Assembly: GCA_937936615.1 (NCBI GenBank)
Contig: CALDDN010000080.1
Span: forward strand, 1 to 39,690
DNA length: 39,690 nucleotides
DNA from: an uncultured Bacteroidia bacterium
GTDB lineage: Bacteria > Bacteroidota > Bacteroidia > J057 > CALDDN01
Direction: 5' to 3'
Position 1 is the first letter of the stretch; every line of letters starts with the position of its first letter. Made by a program: the position numbers and the translations under genes. Below the pieces are notes generated by a model. The model worked only from the letters and a program-made list of their open reading frames with translations. It had not been told where the DNA came from and made no database searches. This document shows, one piece after another, positions 16,301-25,800 of this stretch.

Positions 16301-19300
16301 GGCTGGCGTGGTACGGGCAACGTAGATGCCCGCGCCAACTGGTGGAATGCAGACTTGGGGCCCGAGCATGCTTTTAACGTAGCTACGGCTCCCGGACGCG
16401 TGCGCCTGCGGGTCGAGCCGTTCAACACCGACAAGGTACACTACAGCCCGTGGCTGGCTGGCATCTCGCTGCCAGACGACGAGGAAGACCGTGGCCCAGT
16501 CTGGAACCCCACCATCAACAGTGCGAACTACTACGAGAACTTCGTGGGCCTGCTCACGCCGGGCGTTCGCACGAACCTGAACATGGACTGCGCTACTTGG
16601 GGCTATCAGGATAACACGCGTAAATCGTACTATGTACGCATTTCGTCGCCGGGTACGGCTGCCTGCCAACCGCAAGCCGCTCACAACTTCGCCAAAGCTG
16701 GCGACGAAATCAACCTGCGTGACGTTCGGGCTTTCGAGTTCGAAGACCTCTTCATCACGAAGGACATCCTGCTCAACGCCGAGACGGACTTCGTCAACAT
16801 CAACGCTAAGGTTCGCGACATCCATGTCTTCAACGGCAGCCGCGTCAACCTCGTTACCAACTTCATCGCCCGCAACATCAACCTGGCTTGCCCGGTCAAT
16901 GTGAATAACAGCTGCATTAACCTCGGCCCACGCGTGGGTAACGGTTACATCGAAACCTATGCCAATGCTTTGTTCCTGAAGGAACTGGAGTTTGAAGGTA
17001 CGGTATGCGAGCAACCGACGACCGTTGCAACGGAGCAAGACCGCTATGTTCGTGGTATCCTGGTGGCCAACCGCCGCGTTGGTTCCGGCCAAGCTAACAA
17101 CTTCGGCAACATGGGCTTCTTCCTGGGTGCCGGTGGCGATAACTTAGGTAACGTTCGGGTTAAGCGGATTGCTGGTCCAGATCGAATCGGCCCCGGCTAC
17201 CAGCTGCTCAATCCGAACAACCCCGACCTCTGGACGGTTGTATCGAACAATCGCCGCTCGGTCAACCGTAAGTGGACGATCACAACCGAGAACAACTACA
17301 CCCCCGGTTCGCGTAACGTCCAGCTCTTCTGGTATCAGCGCGAGGACAACAATAACTCGGTACTGCTTTCGCGCCCTTGGAACTGGAACGCCAACAAGAA
17401 CAATGCGCAGTGGACAGGCCTGCAGCCGGCAACGGTTTCGCAGATCATCAACCCGCGCCTGATCACGGTTATCGGCTTCCTGAACGATGAGCCGGTGGCC
17501 AACCGCCGCGCCCTCAACGACAGCCTGACGATCGCTGAGAACAGCTGCAACATTGTTGCGGCTCTCGGTACTCCCTCACAGACGACCATCTGCGAAGGTC
17601 AGTCGGTTGACTTCAACCTGACGATTACGGGTGGCCGTGCCCCTTACACGATTTTCGTAACTGAGAACGGTAACCCGCTGGCTCCGATCACGGTCGATGG
17701 CCCGGGCACCAACTTCACAATCACGATCACTCCGTCGGCAATCGCCGCTCAGGATCGCATCTACCGCATTGTCCGCATCAACGACGTAACGGGTTGCTCG
17801 GAAACGGCCAACCTTGGCGTTCAGCGCGACATCCTGGTTCGTCCGACTCCGACTGCAGCCATCTCGGGTGCGCCCGCACCGGTCTGCATCGATGAGCTGG
17901 CCAACTTCCGCGTTGATTTCACGGGCATTGGTCCCTGGCGTTTCATGTACCGTGTTAACTCAACCGGTCCGATGATGGAAGTAACGACCAACCAGAACCC
18001 CTTCACGCTGCAAATTCCTGGACCTAACAACTCGACGCTCGACGACGAGATGTTTACGGTTGAACTGCTGGGTGTGGATTACGGTGTCAATACCTGTACC
18101 GGTACGGTTGTAGGCAGTGGTACGGTTATGGGAACGGTTCGTCCCGATCCGACAGCTACGTTTGTAGTCGCTCAAAACACGTCGCTCGAAGCCTGCTCGT
18201 GCGCACCGGTTCAACTCGATGTGCTGCTCACCGGTCAAGGCCCATGGATTGTCGAGTATACCATCGGTACCTCGCGCTTCACGACTTCGCAGCTGGGATC
18301 GACCAACGACCCGCGCAACGGCGTAACGCGCTTCTTCACCATCTTCCCCAACGTCATCAACCCGGTTCAGTGTCCGCAGGGCCGCTTCCCGGTTCGTCTG
18401 ACCCGCGTTATCGATGCCAATGGCTGCGACAACCAGCCAGCAGGTAACGTCGACGTAGACATCGTTTGGAAAGAAACGCCGAACGCAACCTTCACGACTA
18501 ATACCATCAACGTATGCGAAGGCACGAATCCGGTTAACATTCCGGTTCTCGTTCAAGGCGACAACCCTTGGACGGTTCGCTTCACGGTTAACGGCGTAGA
18601 CCGCTTCCAGACCATTGGCATCGGTGCGGCTTCAGGCTCGATCGTCAACCTGCCGGTAACAGGCTTGTTGAACGGTGCCAACTCGATCATCATCCGCGGT
18701 GTCGAGGATGGCGATGGTTGCTCGAACCTCAATATCAACAGCAATGCTATCGTCAACGTTAACCCCGCTCCAAGCATCGGTTTCGTAGGGGTAGATCCCG
18801 AGATCTGCGTAGGTGGAGTAGCTACGCTGACGGTTGAAGTCAACGGCGTAGGCCCATGGACCTTCGGCCACACGCAAAATGGTGTTCCCCAGCCGCTCAT
18901 CACGGTGGGTCAGTTCAACCAGCGTGGCCCGGCCCAGTTCAACATTCCAGTTAGCCCCACCGGAACTACTGTCTTTAACCTGACTTCGGTTACGGATGGC
19001 AATGTTCCAGCATGCAACGGCCTGACCATTGGCAACCCGCGCACGGTAACGGTCAACCCGCTGCCGACGGCCAGCCTCATCACGCCTCCGACGACCATCT
19101 GCGAAGGTCAACCCGTTACGCTGCAAGCCTTCGTTACGGGCCGTGGTCCGTGGACGATTGCCTACACAGCTAATGGTATTGCCCAGACGCCGGTCATCGT
19201 AGGTAACATTACTGACCCACGCAATGGCCACATCGTCAGCTGGACGGTGCGTCCGTCGGCTACTACCACGTATGCTCTGACGACCGTATCGGACGGCTCG

Positions 19301-22300
19301 TCGCCCAACTCGACGTGCACGAATTCGGCTCTGGGTGTACCGACTGTCGTAACGGTTAATCCGAATCCTACAGCGGCGTTCAACTCGCCCAGCCCCGTTT
19401 CGGTTTGCCAAGGCAATCCGCTTCGCCTGCCGATCGTACTGACGGGTAACGGCCCCTGGTTCGTAACCTACCAGATCAGCGGCTTTGGTCCGGCTCAGAC
19501 GAAGCAAATTTCGCTGGGTCTGCCCAGCCAGACTTCGGGCGAGTTCGTGATCGAAGAAACTCTTCTGGGCAACAGCCAGATTGCAATCCTTTCGGTAACT
19601 GACCGCTTTGGCTGCACCAGCAACCCGAGCGGTGTTGGTTCGAGCGTTGCTGTGATTGTATCGGCTGCTCCCTCGGCTGTGCTGTCGGGTGGCCAGCAAA
19701 TTGGCTGCCTCGGCCAACCGCTGAACCTGCAAGTAACATTCACGGGATCGGGTCCGTGGGATCTGGTTTACCGTGAAAACAACAACCCGCCGCAAACGGT
19801 GGCTGGCATCACGACCAACCCCTACACGCTGGTTGTAACGCCGAACCAACTGGGTTCGGTAACCTACCGCCTCGAAAGCGTATCGTTCAGCGGCCAGTGC
19901 ACCTCGACGCTCGTCAGCGGCAACGCTACGGTACAGATCAACCCGCTGCCGACAGCCACGCTCTCGACAGGCAATGCCACGATTTGTTCCGGCCAGCAAA
20001 CGGCTATCGGTATCGTATTCTCGGGCCGCGGCCCCTGGACGGTTACCTACCGTGAAAACGGCGGTGCCGAGCAAACCCAGACGCTGGGCAACGCCACGCA
20101 GTCGGGTTCGACTCCGCTGCTGTGGAATGTCCGCCCGACGACGACTACGGTTTACGAACTGGTTCGCGTACAGGATGGCAACGGCTGTGTAGCTCCGGCT
20201 GTCGGTACGGTAACGATCACGACGATCAACGCACCGAGCGTAAGCTTCGTATCGAACAGTCTTACGCAGTGCCTGGGTCAGCCCAGCAACCTGGCAGTGA
20301 ACCTGGTCGGTAACGGCCCGTGGAATGTCAGTTTCATCGAAGGCGTAACGCCACGTACGGTAACGGTTGGTGCAGTTGGCAACAGCGGCACGCCGGCAGC
20401 TCCTTTCGTGGCCAACATCGTCGTTAACCCTGTTATAACGACCGTTTACACGCTGACGGGAGTAACGGATAACAGCGCAACCATCTGCCCAGGCACGGTA
20501 ACGGGTGGCTCGCTGACGGTAACGGTAGCTCAGCCGCCAACCGCCAACCTCTCAGTCGTTGGTGGACCGCTCACGGTTTGCGCTGGTTCGCCGGTAACGC
20601 TGCTGCTCTCGGCTACGGGTACGATCACGTCGGCTAACCCGCTGTCGGTGGTCATCTCCGATGGCACGACGCAGCAAACGGTTCTGATGCAGAACCCCAG
20701 CCAGCAGGTTACGGTTAATCCGACAACGGCTGGTACGGTTACCTACACGATCCGTGAGATCAGCTACTCGGGCAACTGCCTGATTACAGCTCCGAGCAAC
20801 TCGATTACCGGTTCGGCTACGATCAACGTCCAGTCGGCTCCGACGGCCCGCATCAGCGGCAATCCTTCGAATGTCTGCGTTGGCTCGAATGTATCGTTCA
20901 CGGTAGACCTGACGGGTCAACCGCCGCTGTCGTTCTCGTACACGATTGTAGGCCCCTCGGGCACACCACGCACGACGTCCGTCAACAACCTGCAGCCTGG
21001 CCCGTTTGCGCTGACGATCCTGCCGCAAGAGGCTGGCCTCAACACGATCTCGATCAACAGCGTTACGGGTGGCGGTACCTGCCCGGGTATTGTGCTGGGC
21101 AATCCGGCTAACTTTACAGTTGGTCAAGGCCCGACGGCTACGATCAGCGGTGCTGGCAGCCCGGCATCGGTATGCCTCGGTGCTTCGAGCACGCTGACGG
21201 TTAATCTGACGGGTACGGCTCCCTGGACGATCACGGTTCAGGAAGACCCCGCTCCGACGACGACCCGCACGTTCACGGGCATCACCAGCTCGCCCTTCAC
21301 CTTCAGCGTAACGCCTAATGCCACCGGCACCCGCCAGTATCGCGTTATGAGCGTACAGGATGCGGGCGGTTGCGCACCCGTTATGGGCGCAGGCGTGGCA
21401 ACGGTCAACGTAGGCAATGCTTCGAACATCACGGTGATCGCTGTACGTACGGCTGATGTATCCTGCAACGGCGGTGCTGATGGTGTTCTGACGGTTACGG
21501 CCTTCGTACAGCCGGCCTGTGCTCCAGGTCAGTGCCCGCTCGAATACTCGCTCGATGGCGTCAACTGGCAGACCAGCAATCAGTTTACTGACCTGCCTGC
21601 CGGAACCTATGTTGCCCAAGCCCGCATCATCGGTACGTTCTGCGCTGGTGTAGCAGCTCCGATCACGATCCGCCAGCCTTCGAACGTTACGAACGTTCGC
21701 GTTACCAACGTTACCGTTAACAGCGCGAACATCAGCTGGGCACCTTACGATGGCCAGGGTGTGGTCTTCTACGAAGTCCAATACCGTGTTCTGGGCGAGA
21801 CTACGTGGACGGTTGCTTCTAACAGCATCATCCAGAACAACTTTAACCTGGTTGGTCTGCAGAACAACACTACGTATGAGGTACGCGTACGTCAGCGTTG
21901 CAACGGCAGCCAGTTCTCGTCCTTCGTAACGACTTCGTTCACGACCAACCCGCTTCCCAACTGCGCGATTCCAGGTGGAATCTACTTCAGCAACGTGATG
22001 CCGGGCATGGCTACAGTTAACTGGAATGCTGTTGGTCAGGGTGTGTGCTACGTGGTTCAATACCGCGACCTGTCTACTGGCAACTGGATCACCGAGTTCA
22101 CGCAAGGCACTTCGCTGACGCTGACCGGTCTGACGGCTTGCAACTACCAGGTTCGCATCCGCACGAACTGTACGGAGTGCTCGAACAGCAGCGGCATCCG
22201 CTCGTCGTTCTCGAACAGCTTCTCGCTCTTCGTACCTAATGCCAGCTGCAACCGCAACGAAGTGGCTGCTGCTCCGGCTGCCGATCTCAACTTCCGCGTC

Positions 22301-22534
22301 TATCCGAACCCGAACAACGGTACGTTCAGCGTATCGTTCAACGCAACGGAAGAAGGTGCTGCCAGCCTGCAGCTCTTCGATCTGACGGGCAAAGTGGTCT
22401 TCGAAACCAGCTACACGGCCGTAGCCGGCGAAAACACCATCCCCGTCGAATTGAACAGCTTCGCTGCCGGTGTTTACCTGCTCAAGTTCAACCAAGGTGG
22501 CCAAGCCCAGACGACGAAAGTCGTGCTGAACTAA
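13352..22534 (+). CDS. 3060-aa secreted surface protein: beta-helix, Ig-like repeats, SprB-like, FnIII, T9SS signal
   Basis: A Sec signal peptide (residues 1-32, cleavage after VAHA) begins at the ATG at 13352; the frame extends upstream only to a TTG. Residues ~33-515 form a right-handed beta-helix region (RYINAGTGNDAFNG start, many short NN-turn repeats, NWWGDERGPH near 466). A second such region covers ~583-1036 (NWWNADLGPEH near 995), followed by a further segment to ~1405. Thirteen Ig-like repeats of about 95-100 aa follow (~1409-2690), most with the core GxGPW. Then come one SprB-like repeat (ADVSCNGGADG), two FnIII domains (~2780-2963) and a T9SS type A sorting domain (~2973-3060: VYPNPNNGTF ... 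GVYLLKF ... KVVLN). The protein should be exported by T9SS and anchored at the surface. Beta-helix plus Ig repeats suggest an adhesin or polysaccharide-binding protein; no catalytic residues are evident. The gene is its own unit, with a terminator 20 bp after the stop. Confidence 0.93.
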   Translation: MQRSIPKLTKMTAHVALRLVCLLFLLSGVAHATVFTRYINAGTGNDAFNGQTPTTAYRTIQFAVNNPPSNIRNGDTLILDIAAGFYNQNVVVPTGWPSQQLSCAVCPGGVKLILKGPYVLYNGVRFIPTSPVTATNLRDPNNEAEIQQVSGDAGITIGEGVDIEIMGLRIRNTNNQAIRYDGGDVDQAYTCSVQFPEFVPSDPNRRYPSRIRIRHNIIETVGTTFGNTADDGIVGIYNNVDRATGGCQIQRAETIIEDNLVRNVVGNDLANRPLLSAGLVLQNVDGTVRIQGNAILGANANRAGLPTMTVGIRLFGVRGTVNNRVNNRVIVRKNLVTNAIQSGIQILSDDILDAANNPIETLTSRWIDVVHNSLAGNNTSGGTDFGGVEVNISSDRADLPNAEINVSNNVFNANNVSGLVYTGDTPFDLRNFRAIHNIFIGNRTAGIRNNNANIFSPQISRVDAGGNWWGDERGPHHLDAGGAAPLFSYNSAPGNQELRFGNTIQELSIFYSPWLRGKGPNGSQSPDDILDDVTAPYDTASWGFNNTTPKTYIVKELLRSLAETDLSPENHSIVPDMNPIPPVSGPGVEGYISKGVALSKDNDTLQVLAGTYQDLVTINKSLTIRGPQADVSASCSSTRDVNVPNANRINKEAKVVKGRFLGNPTQNSNQPGPLFTILNKKATIEGLTFYVYQSQAISNAQEPTSQEIIIRNNIIRTMNVPGNGNSVSGPGNIFTGGAFVTIENHTAPLTIEGNKFENIIGRFAYTEQFASSAAISLENCDRSTWVRNNYIEGDPTVIEYDVPSSAPIRLPLSYGIAVIGCRPSGADSLWITSNYIYRSDNSAIFITDRGITNRNVNNIVVRRNTIDQSNLSTFHAGQNAVLGLPLPVPNDVEGAITLFLDNNQSNNILVSYNHIKNARNAAVFLREDPNVLGNFNTPSNLKINYNLFHLEQPFTATTLTVNAHPSFLQYTYANTATDAGLICGWRGTGNVDARANWWNADLGPEHAFNVATAPGRVRLRVEPFNTDKVHYSPWLAGISLPDDEEDRGPVWNPTINSANYYENFVGLLTPGVRTNLNMDCATWGYQDNTRKSYYVRISSPGTAACQPQAAHNFAKAGDEINLRDVRAFEFEDLFITKDILLNAETDFVNINAKVRDIHVFNGSRVNLVTNFIARNINLACPVNVNNSCINLGPRVGNGYIETYANALFLKELEFEGTVCEQPTTVATEQDRYVRGILVANRRVGSGQANNFGNMGFFLGAGGDNLGNVRVKRIAGPDRIGPGYQLLNPNNPDLWTVVSNNRRSVNRKWTITTENNYTPGSRNVQLFWYQREDNNNSVLLSRPWNWNANKNNAQWTGLQPATVSQIINPRLITVIGFLNDEPVANRRALNDSLTIAENSCNIVAALGTPSQTTICEGQSVDFNLTITGGRAPYTIFVTENGNPLAPITVDGPGTNFTITITPSAIAAQDRIYRIVRINDVTGCSETANLGVQRDILVRPTPTAAISGAPAPVCIDELANFRVDFTGIGPWRFMYRVNSTGPMMEVTTNQNPFTLQIPGPNNSTLDDEMFTVELLGVDYGVNTCTGTVVGSGTVMGTVRPDPTATFVVAQNTSLEACSCAPVQLDVLLTGQGPWIVEYTIGTSRFTTSQLGSTNDPRNGVTRFFTIFPNVINPVQCPQGRFPVRLTRVIDANGCDNQPAGNVDVDIVWKETPNATFTTNTINVCEGTNPVNIPVLVQGDNPWTVRFTVNGVDRFQTIGIGAASGSIVNLPVTGLLNGANSIIIRGVEDGDGCSNLNINSNAIVNVNPAPSIGFVGVDPEICVGGVATLTVEVNGVGPWTFGHTQNGVPQPLITVGQFNQRGPAQFNIPVSPTGTTVFNLTSVTDGNVPACNGLTIGNPRTVTVNPLPTASLITPPTTICEGQPVTLQAFVTGRGPWTIAYTANGIAQTPVIVGNITDPRNGHIVSWTVRPSATTTYALTTVSDGSSPNSTCTNSALGVPTVVTVNPNPTAAFNSPSPVSVCQGNPLRLPIVLTGNGPWFVTYQISGFGPAQTKQISLGLPSQTSGEFVIEETLLGNSQIAILSVTDRFGCTSNPSGVGSSVAVIVSAAPSAVLSGGQQIGCLGQPLNLQVTFTGSGPWDLVYRENNNPPQTVAGITTNPYTLVVTPNQLGSVTYRLESVSFSGQCTSTLVSGNATVQINPLPTATLSTGNATICSGQQTAIGIVFSGRGPWTVTYRENGGAEQTQTLGNATQSGSTPLLWNVRPTTTTVYELVRVQDGNGCVAPAVGTVTITTINAPSVSFVSNSLTQCLGQPSNLAVNLVGNGPWNVSFIEGVTPRTVTVGAVGNSGTPAAPFVANIVVNPVITTVYTLTGVTDNSATICPGTVTGGSLTVTVAQPPTANLSVVGGPLTVCAGSPVTLLLSATGTITSANPLSVVISDGTTQQTVLMQNPSQQVTVNPTTAGTVTYTIREISYSGNCLITAPSNSITGSATINVQSAPTARISGNPSNVCVGSNVSFTVDLTGQPPLSFSYTIVGPSGTPRTTSVNNLQPGPFALTILPQEAGLNTISINSVTGGGTCPGIVLGNPANFTVGQGPTATISGAGSPASVCLGASSTLTVNLTGTAPWTITVQEDPAPTTTRTFTGITSSPFTFSVTPNATGTRQYRVMSVQDAGGCAPVMGAGVATVNVGNASNITVIAVRTADVSCNGGADGVLTVTAFVQPACAPGQCPLEYSLDGVNWQTSNQFTDLPAGTYVAQARIIGTFCAGVAAPITIRQPSNVTNVRVTNVTVNSANISWAPYDGQGVVFYEVQYRVLGETTWTVASNSIIQNNFNLVGLQNNTTYEVRVRQRCNGSQFSSFVTTSFTTNPLPNCAIPGGIYFSNVMPGMATVNWNAVGQGVCYVVQYRDLSTGNWITEFTQGTSLTLTGLTACNYQVRIRTNCTECSNSSGIRSSFSNSFSLFVPNASCNRNEVAAAPAADLNFRVYPNPNNGTFSVSFNATEEGAASLQLFDLTGKVVFETSYTAVAGENTIPVELNSFAAGVYLLKFNQGGQAQTTKVVLN

Positions 22535-22554
22535 GCTTCCGGTTTACCGAATTG

Positions 22555-22586
22555 AAAAGCCGCTCCCGAAAGGGGGCGGCTTTTTT
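22555..22586 (+). terminator. Intrinsic terminator after the beta-helix surface protein
   Basis: An 11-bp stem with one G-T wobble (AAGCCGCTCCC / GGGGGCGGCTT, GAAA loop) is followed by six Ts. It lies 20 bp after the stop codon at 22534. Confidence 0.9.
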
Positions 22587-22650
22587 ATTGGAACAAAGCT
22601 GACAGGTCAATTTTTACCGATAAATGGATATTCGGATGAACCGAATGTGT

Positions 22651-22658
22651 TATTTTTG
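22651..22658 (+). promoter_or_regulatory. Bacteroidota -7 element upstream of the 4906-aa protein
   Basis: TATTTTTG matches TAnnTTTG exactly. The -33 region is weak (ATTC at 22630-22633, 17 nt upstream). The predicted leader to the ATG at 22830 is about 165 nt. Confidence 0.55.
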
Positions 22659-22829
22659 TAAATAAGGTATATTCAGCTTCGCTAGCTTAATAACAGCGCA
22701 AAGACCGACCGTTCATTGACAGCAACAACGACCTTGCAAGCAGATTTCAACAAGCTGTTGAACAACTGCAGCCCGAATAGACATCGACCGCTTTCCATTT
22801 CCCACCAACGATTACTTAAGCTGTTGCCT

Positions 22830-25800
22830 ATGCGTACCTCTACTTCATCGTGTCTGATTAGCTTGCTCGTGCTTGGATTGATGCCCTTTCTGGGATTAGC
22901 CCAAAGCACCAACCCGGCTCCCTACTGCCTGCCCAACCAGACCTACAGTTGCGCCAATCCGTCGACTCCGGCTTGGATTCATGACTTCAGTTTTACGGGT
23001 ACGCCCCCGCCGGTCAACCCCATCAACCAGGTTGCCACGGGCTGCAACGGCAACGCCAACAACTACATCTACTACACCAACCTGCCAGCGGTGGAGGTAA
23101 CGCCCGGTAACTCGTACAATATAAGGGCCACTACAGCACCGGCACCGGCCTTGCCGGGTTGTGGTTGCCACGGCTTTGCTGTTTACATTGACTACAATCA
23201 GGATGGCGATTTTGACGATCCCGGCGAGGCCGTGGCCAACAGCGGCAGCTTCTGCTCGCACGGCACCCCGGCTAATTTCCTCTGTAGCCTTTTGGGCTTG
23301 CCCGATACGTGGACGAGCACCATCACGATCCCCAGCATTGGGCCGAATGTGCGGTGCGGTCAGACGCGCATGCGGGTGATCGTGATCAGCGATGCGACGT
23401 TTGCACCCTGCGGCACGAACATGTACGAGACGCAGGACTACAACATCATCATCGGCACGCCGATGCCGCCTATTACCATTACACCCGCCAATCCGACTCG
23501 CTGTGCGTCCGACCCGCCTACAACCCTGACGGCTACACCTCAAAGCCCAGTTACGGCGACCTACACCTGGCAGCCGGGTAATCTGTCGGGCAGCGTGGTC
23601 GATGTAAGTCCGACGGTAACGACCACCTATACGGTTACGGGTACAAACCCGCTTGGCTGCACCAGTACGGCCGAGGTAACGGTTACAGTTAATCCCGCGC
23701 CGACGGTAACCATCAGTCCGGCGGGGCCGCTAACGCTGTGCGTGGGTCAGACCGAAGTTTTGACTGCGAGCGGGGCGACAAGCTACAGCTGGAGTCCGGC
23801 TACGGATTTGAGCGCAACCAACGTCGCGAATCCGACGCTGACAGCAAACACGGTAGGTACCCGCACCTATACGGTAACGGGTACAGGAGCCAACGGCTGT
23901 ACGAATACCGCAACGGTACAGGTTACGGTGAGTTCAGCCTTGAATGTTTCGATCAGCCCGGCGGGGCCGCTGACGCTGTGCGTGGGCCAGACTGAGGTTT
24001 TGACAGCCAGCGGGGCGACGACTTACAGCTGGAGCCCGGCTACGGATTTGAGCGCGACCAACGTCGCGAATCCGACGCTGACGGCAACCACACTTGGCAC
24101 CCGAACTTATACGGTAACCGGCACGTCGGGCAGCTGCACGGGGTCGGCTGAAATCACGGTAACGGTGGTCTCAAACGTGAATGTTTCGATCAGTCCGACG
24201 GGGCCGCTGACCTTGTGCACGGGCGAAACGCAGGTGTTGACGGCCAGCGGAGCGACGAGCTACAGCTGGAGTCCGGGCACCGACCTGAGCGCAACCAACG
24301 TGGCCAACCCGACGCTGACAGCAGCGACGGTAGGCACGCGCACGTACACGGTAACGGGTACTTCGGGCAGCTGCACGGGGTCTGCCGAGATCACGGTAAC
24401 GGTCAATCCAAGCCCTACGGTAACGATCAATCCGACGGGGCCGCTCTCCTTCTGTACCGGCCAGACGCAGGTGCTTACCGCCAGTGGCGCTTCTAACTAC
24501 AGCTGGAGTCCCGGAACTGACCTGAGCGCGACCGATGTAGCGAACCCGACGCTGACAGCGACCACGCCCGGAACACGTACTTATACGGTGTTGGGTGAGA
24601 GTGCCAATGCCTGCACCGGTTCGGCGACAATTCAGGTTACGGTCAATGCCTCGCCGACGGTAGCCATCAATCCAGCGGGGCCGCTAACGCTGTGCGTGGG
24701 TCAGACTGAAGTTTTGACCGCGAGCGGGGCGACGAGCTACAGCTGGAGTCCGGCTACGGATTTGAGCGCAGCCAACGTCGCGAATCCGACCTTGACGGCG
24801 ACTACGCTGGGCACCCGCACCTATACTGTTACGGGCACTGCGGCCAATGGTTGCACAGGCTCGGCTACGGTACAGGTTACAGTAGCTAACTCGCTGACGG
24901 TAACAATCACTCCGGCGGGGCCGCTCACCTTGTGCACGGGCGAAACGCAGGTCTTGACGGCCAGCGGAGCGACGAGCTACAGCTGGAGCCCAGGTACCGA
25001 CCTGAGTGCGACCAACGTAGCGAACCCGACGCTGACGGCTGCCACAGTGGGCACGCGCACCTACACGGTAACGGGTACGTCGGGCAGCTGTACCGCTTCG
25101 GCCCAGATCGAGGTAACAGTCAACCCGCGTCCGACCGTAACGATCAATCCGACGGGGCCACTCACCTTCTGCACCGGTCAGACGCAGGTGCTTACCGCCA
25201 GTGGCGCTTCAAACTACAGCTGGAGTCCCGGAACTGACCTGAGCGCGACCGATGTAGCGAACCCGACGCTGACAGCGACCACGCCCGGAACACGCACTTA
25301 CACGGTCTTGGGTGAGAGTGCCAACGCCTGCACCAATTCGGCGACGATTCAAGTAACGGTCAATGCCTCACCGACGGTAACGATCAATCCGGCAGGCCCG
25401 CTGACGCTGTGCGTGGGTGAGACGCAGGTTTTGGCGGCGAGCGGGGCGACGACTTACAGCTGGAGTCCGGGTACCGATTTGAGTGCGACCAATGTAGCGA
25501 ACCCGACGTTGACGGCGACCACAGTAGGTACGCGCACGTACACGGTAACGGGTACGTCGGGCAGCTGCACGGGGTCTGCCGAGATCGAGGTAACAGTCAA
25601 CCCGCGTCCGACGGTAACGATCAATCCAACAGGGCCGCTCACGTTCTGCAGTGGCCGGACGCAGGTGCTTACTGCCAGCGGGGCCTCGAACTACAGCTGG
25701 AGTCCGGCAACAGACCTGAGCGCGACCGATGTGCCCAATCCGACGCTGACGGCAACTACCCCGGGTACACGCACCTATACTGTTCTGGGTGAGGACCTGA

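Noticed and set aside
22716-22829. 38-codon upstream extension of the 4906-aa protein
   Set aside because: It begins at TTG and would bury the signal peptide that starts cleanly at 22830.
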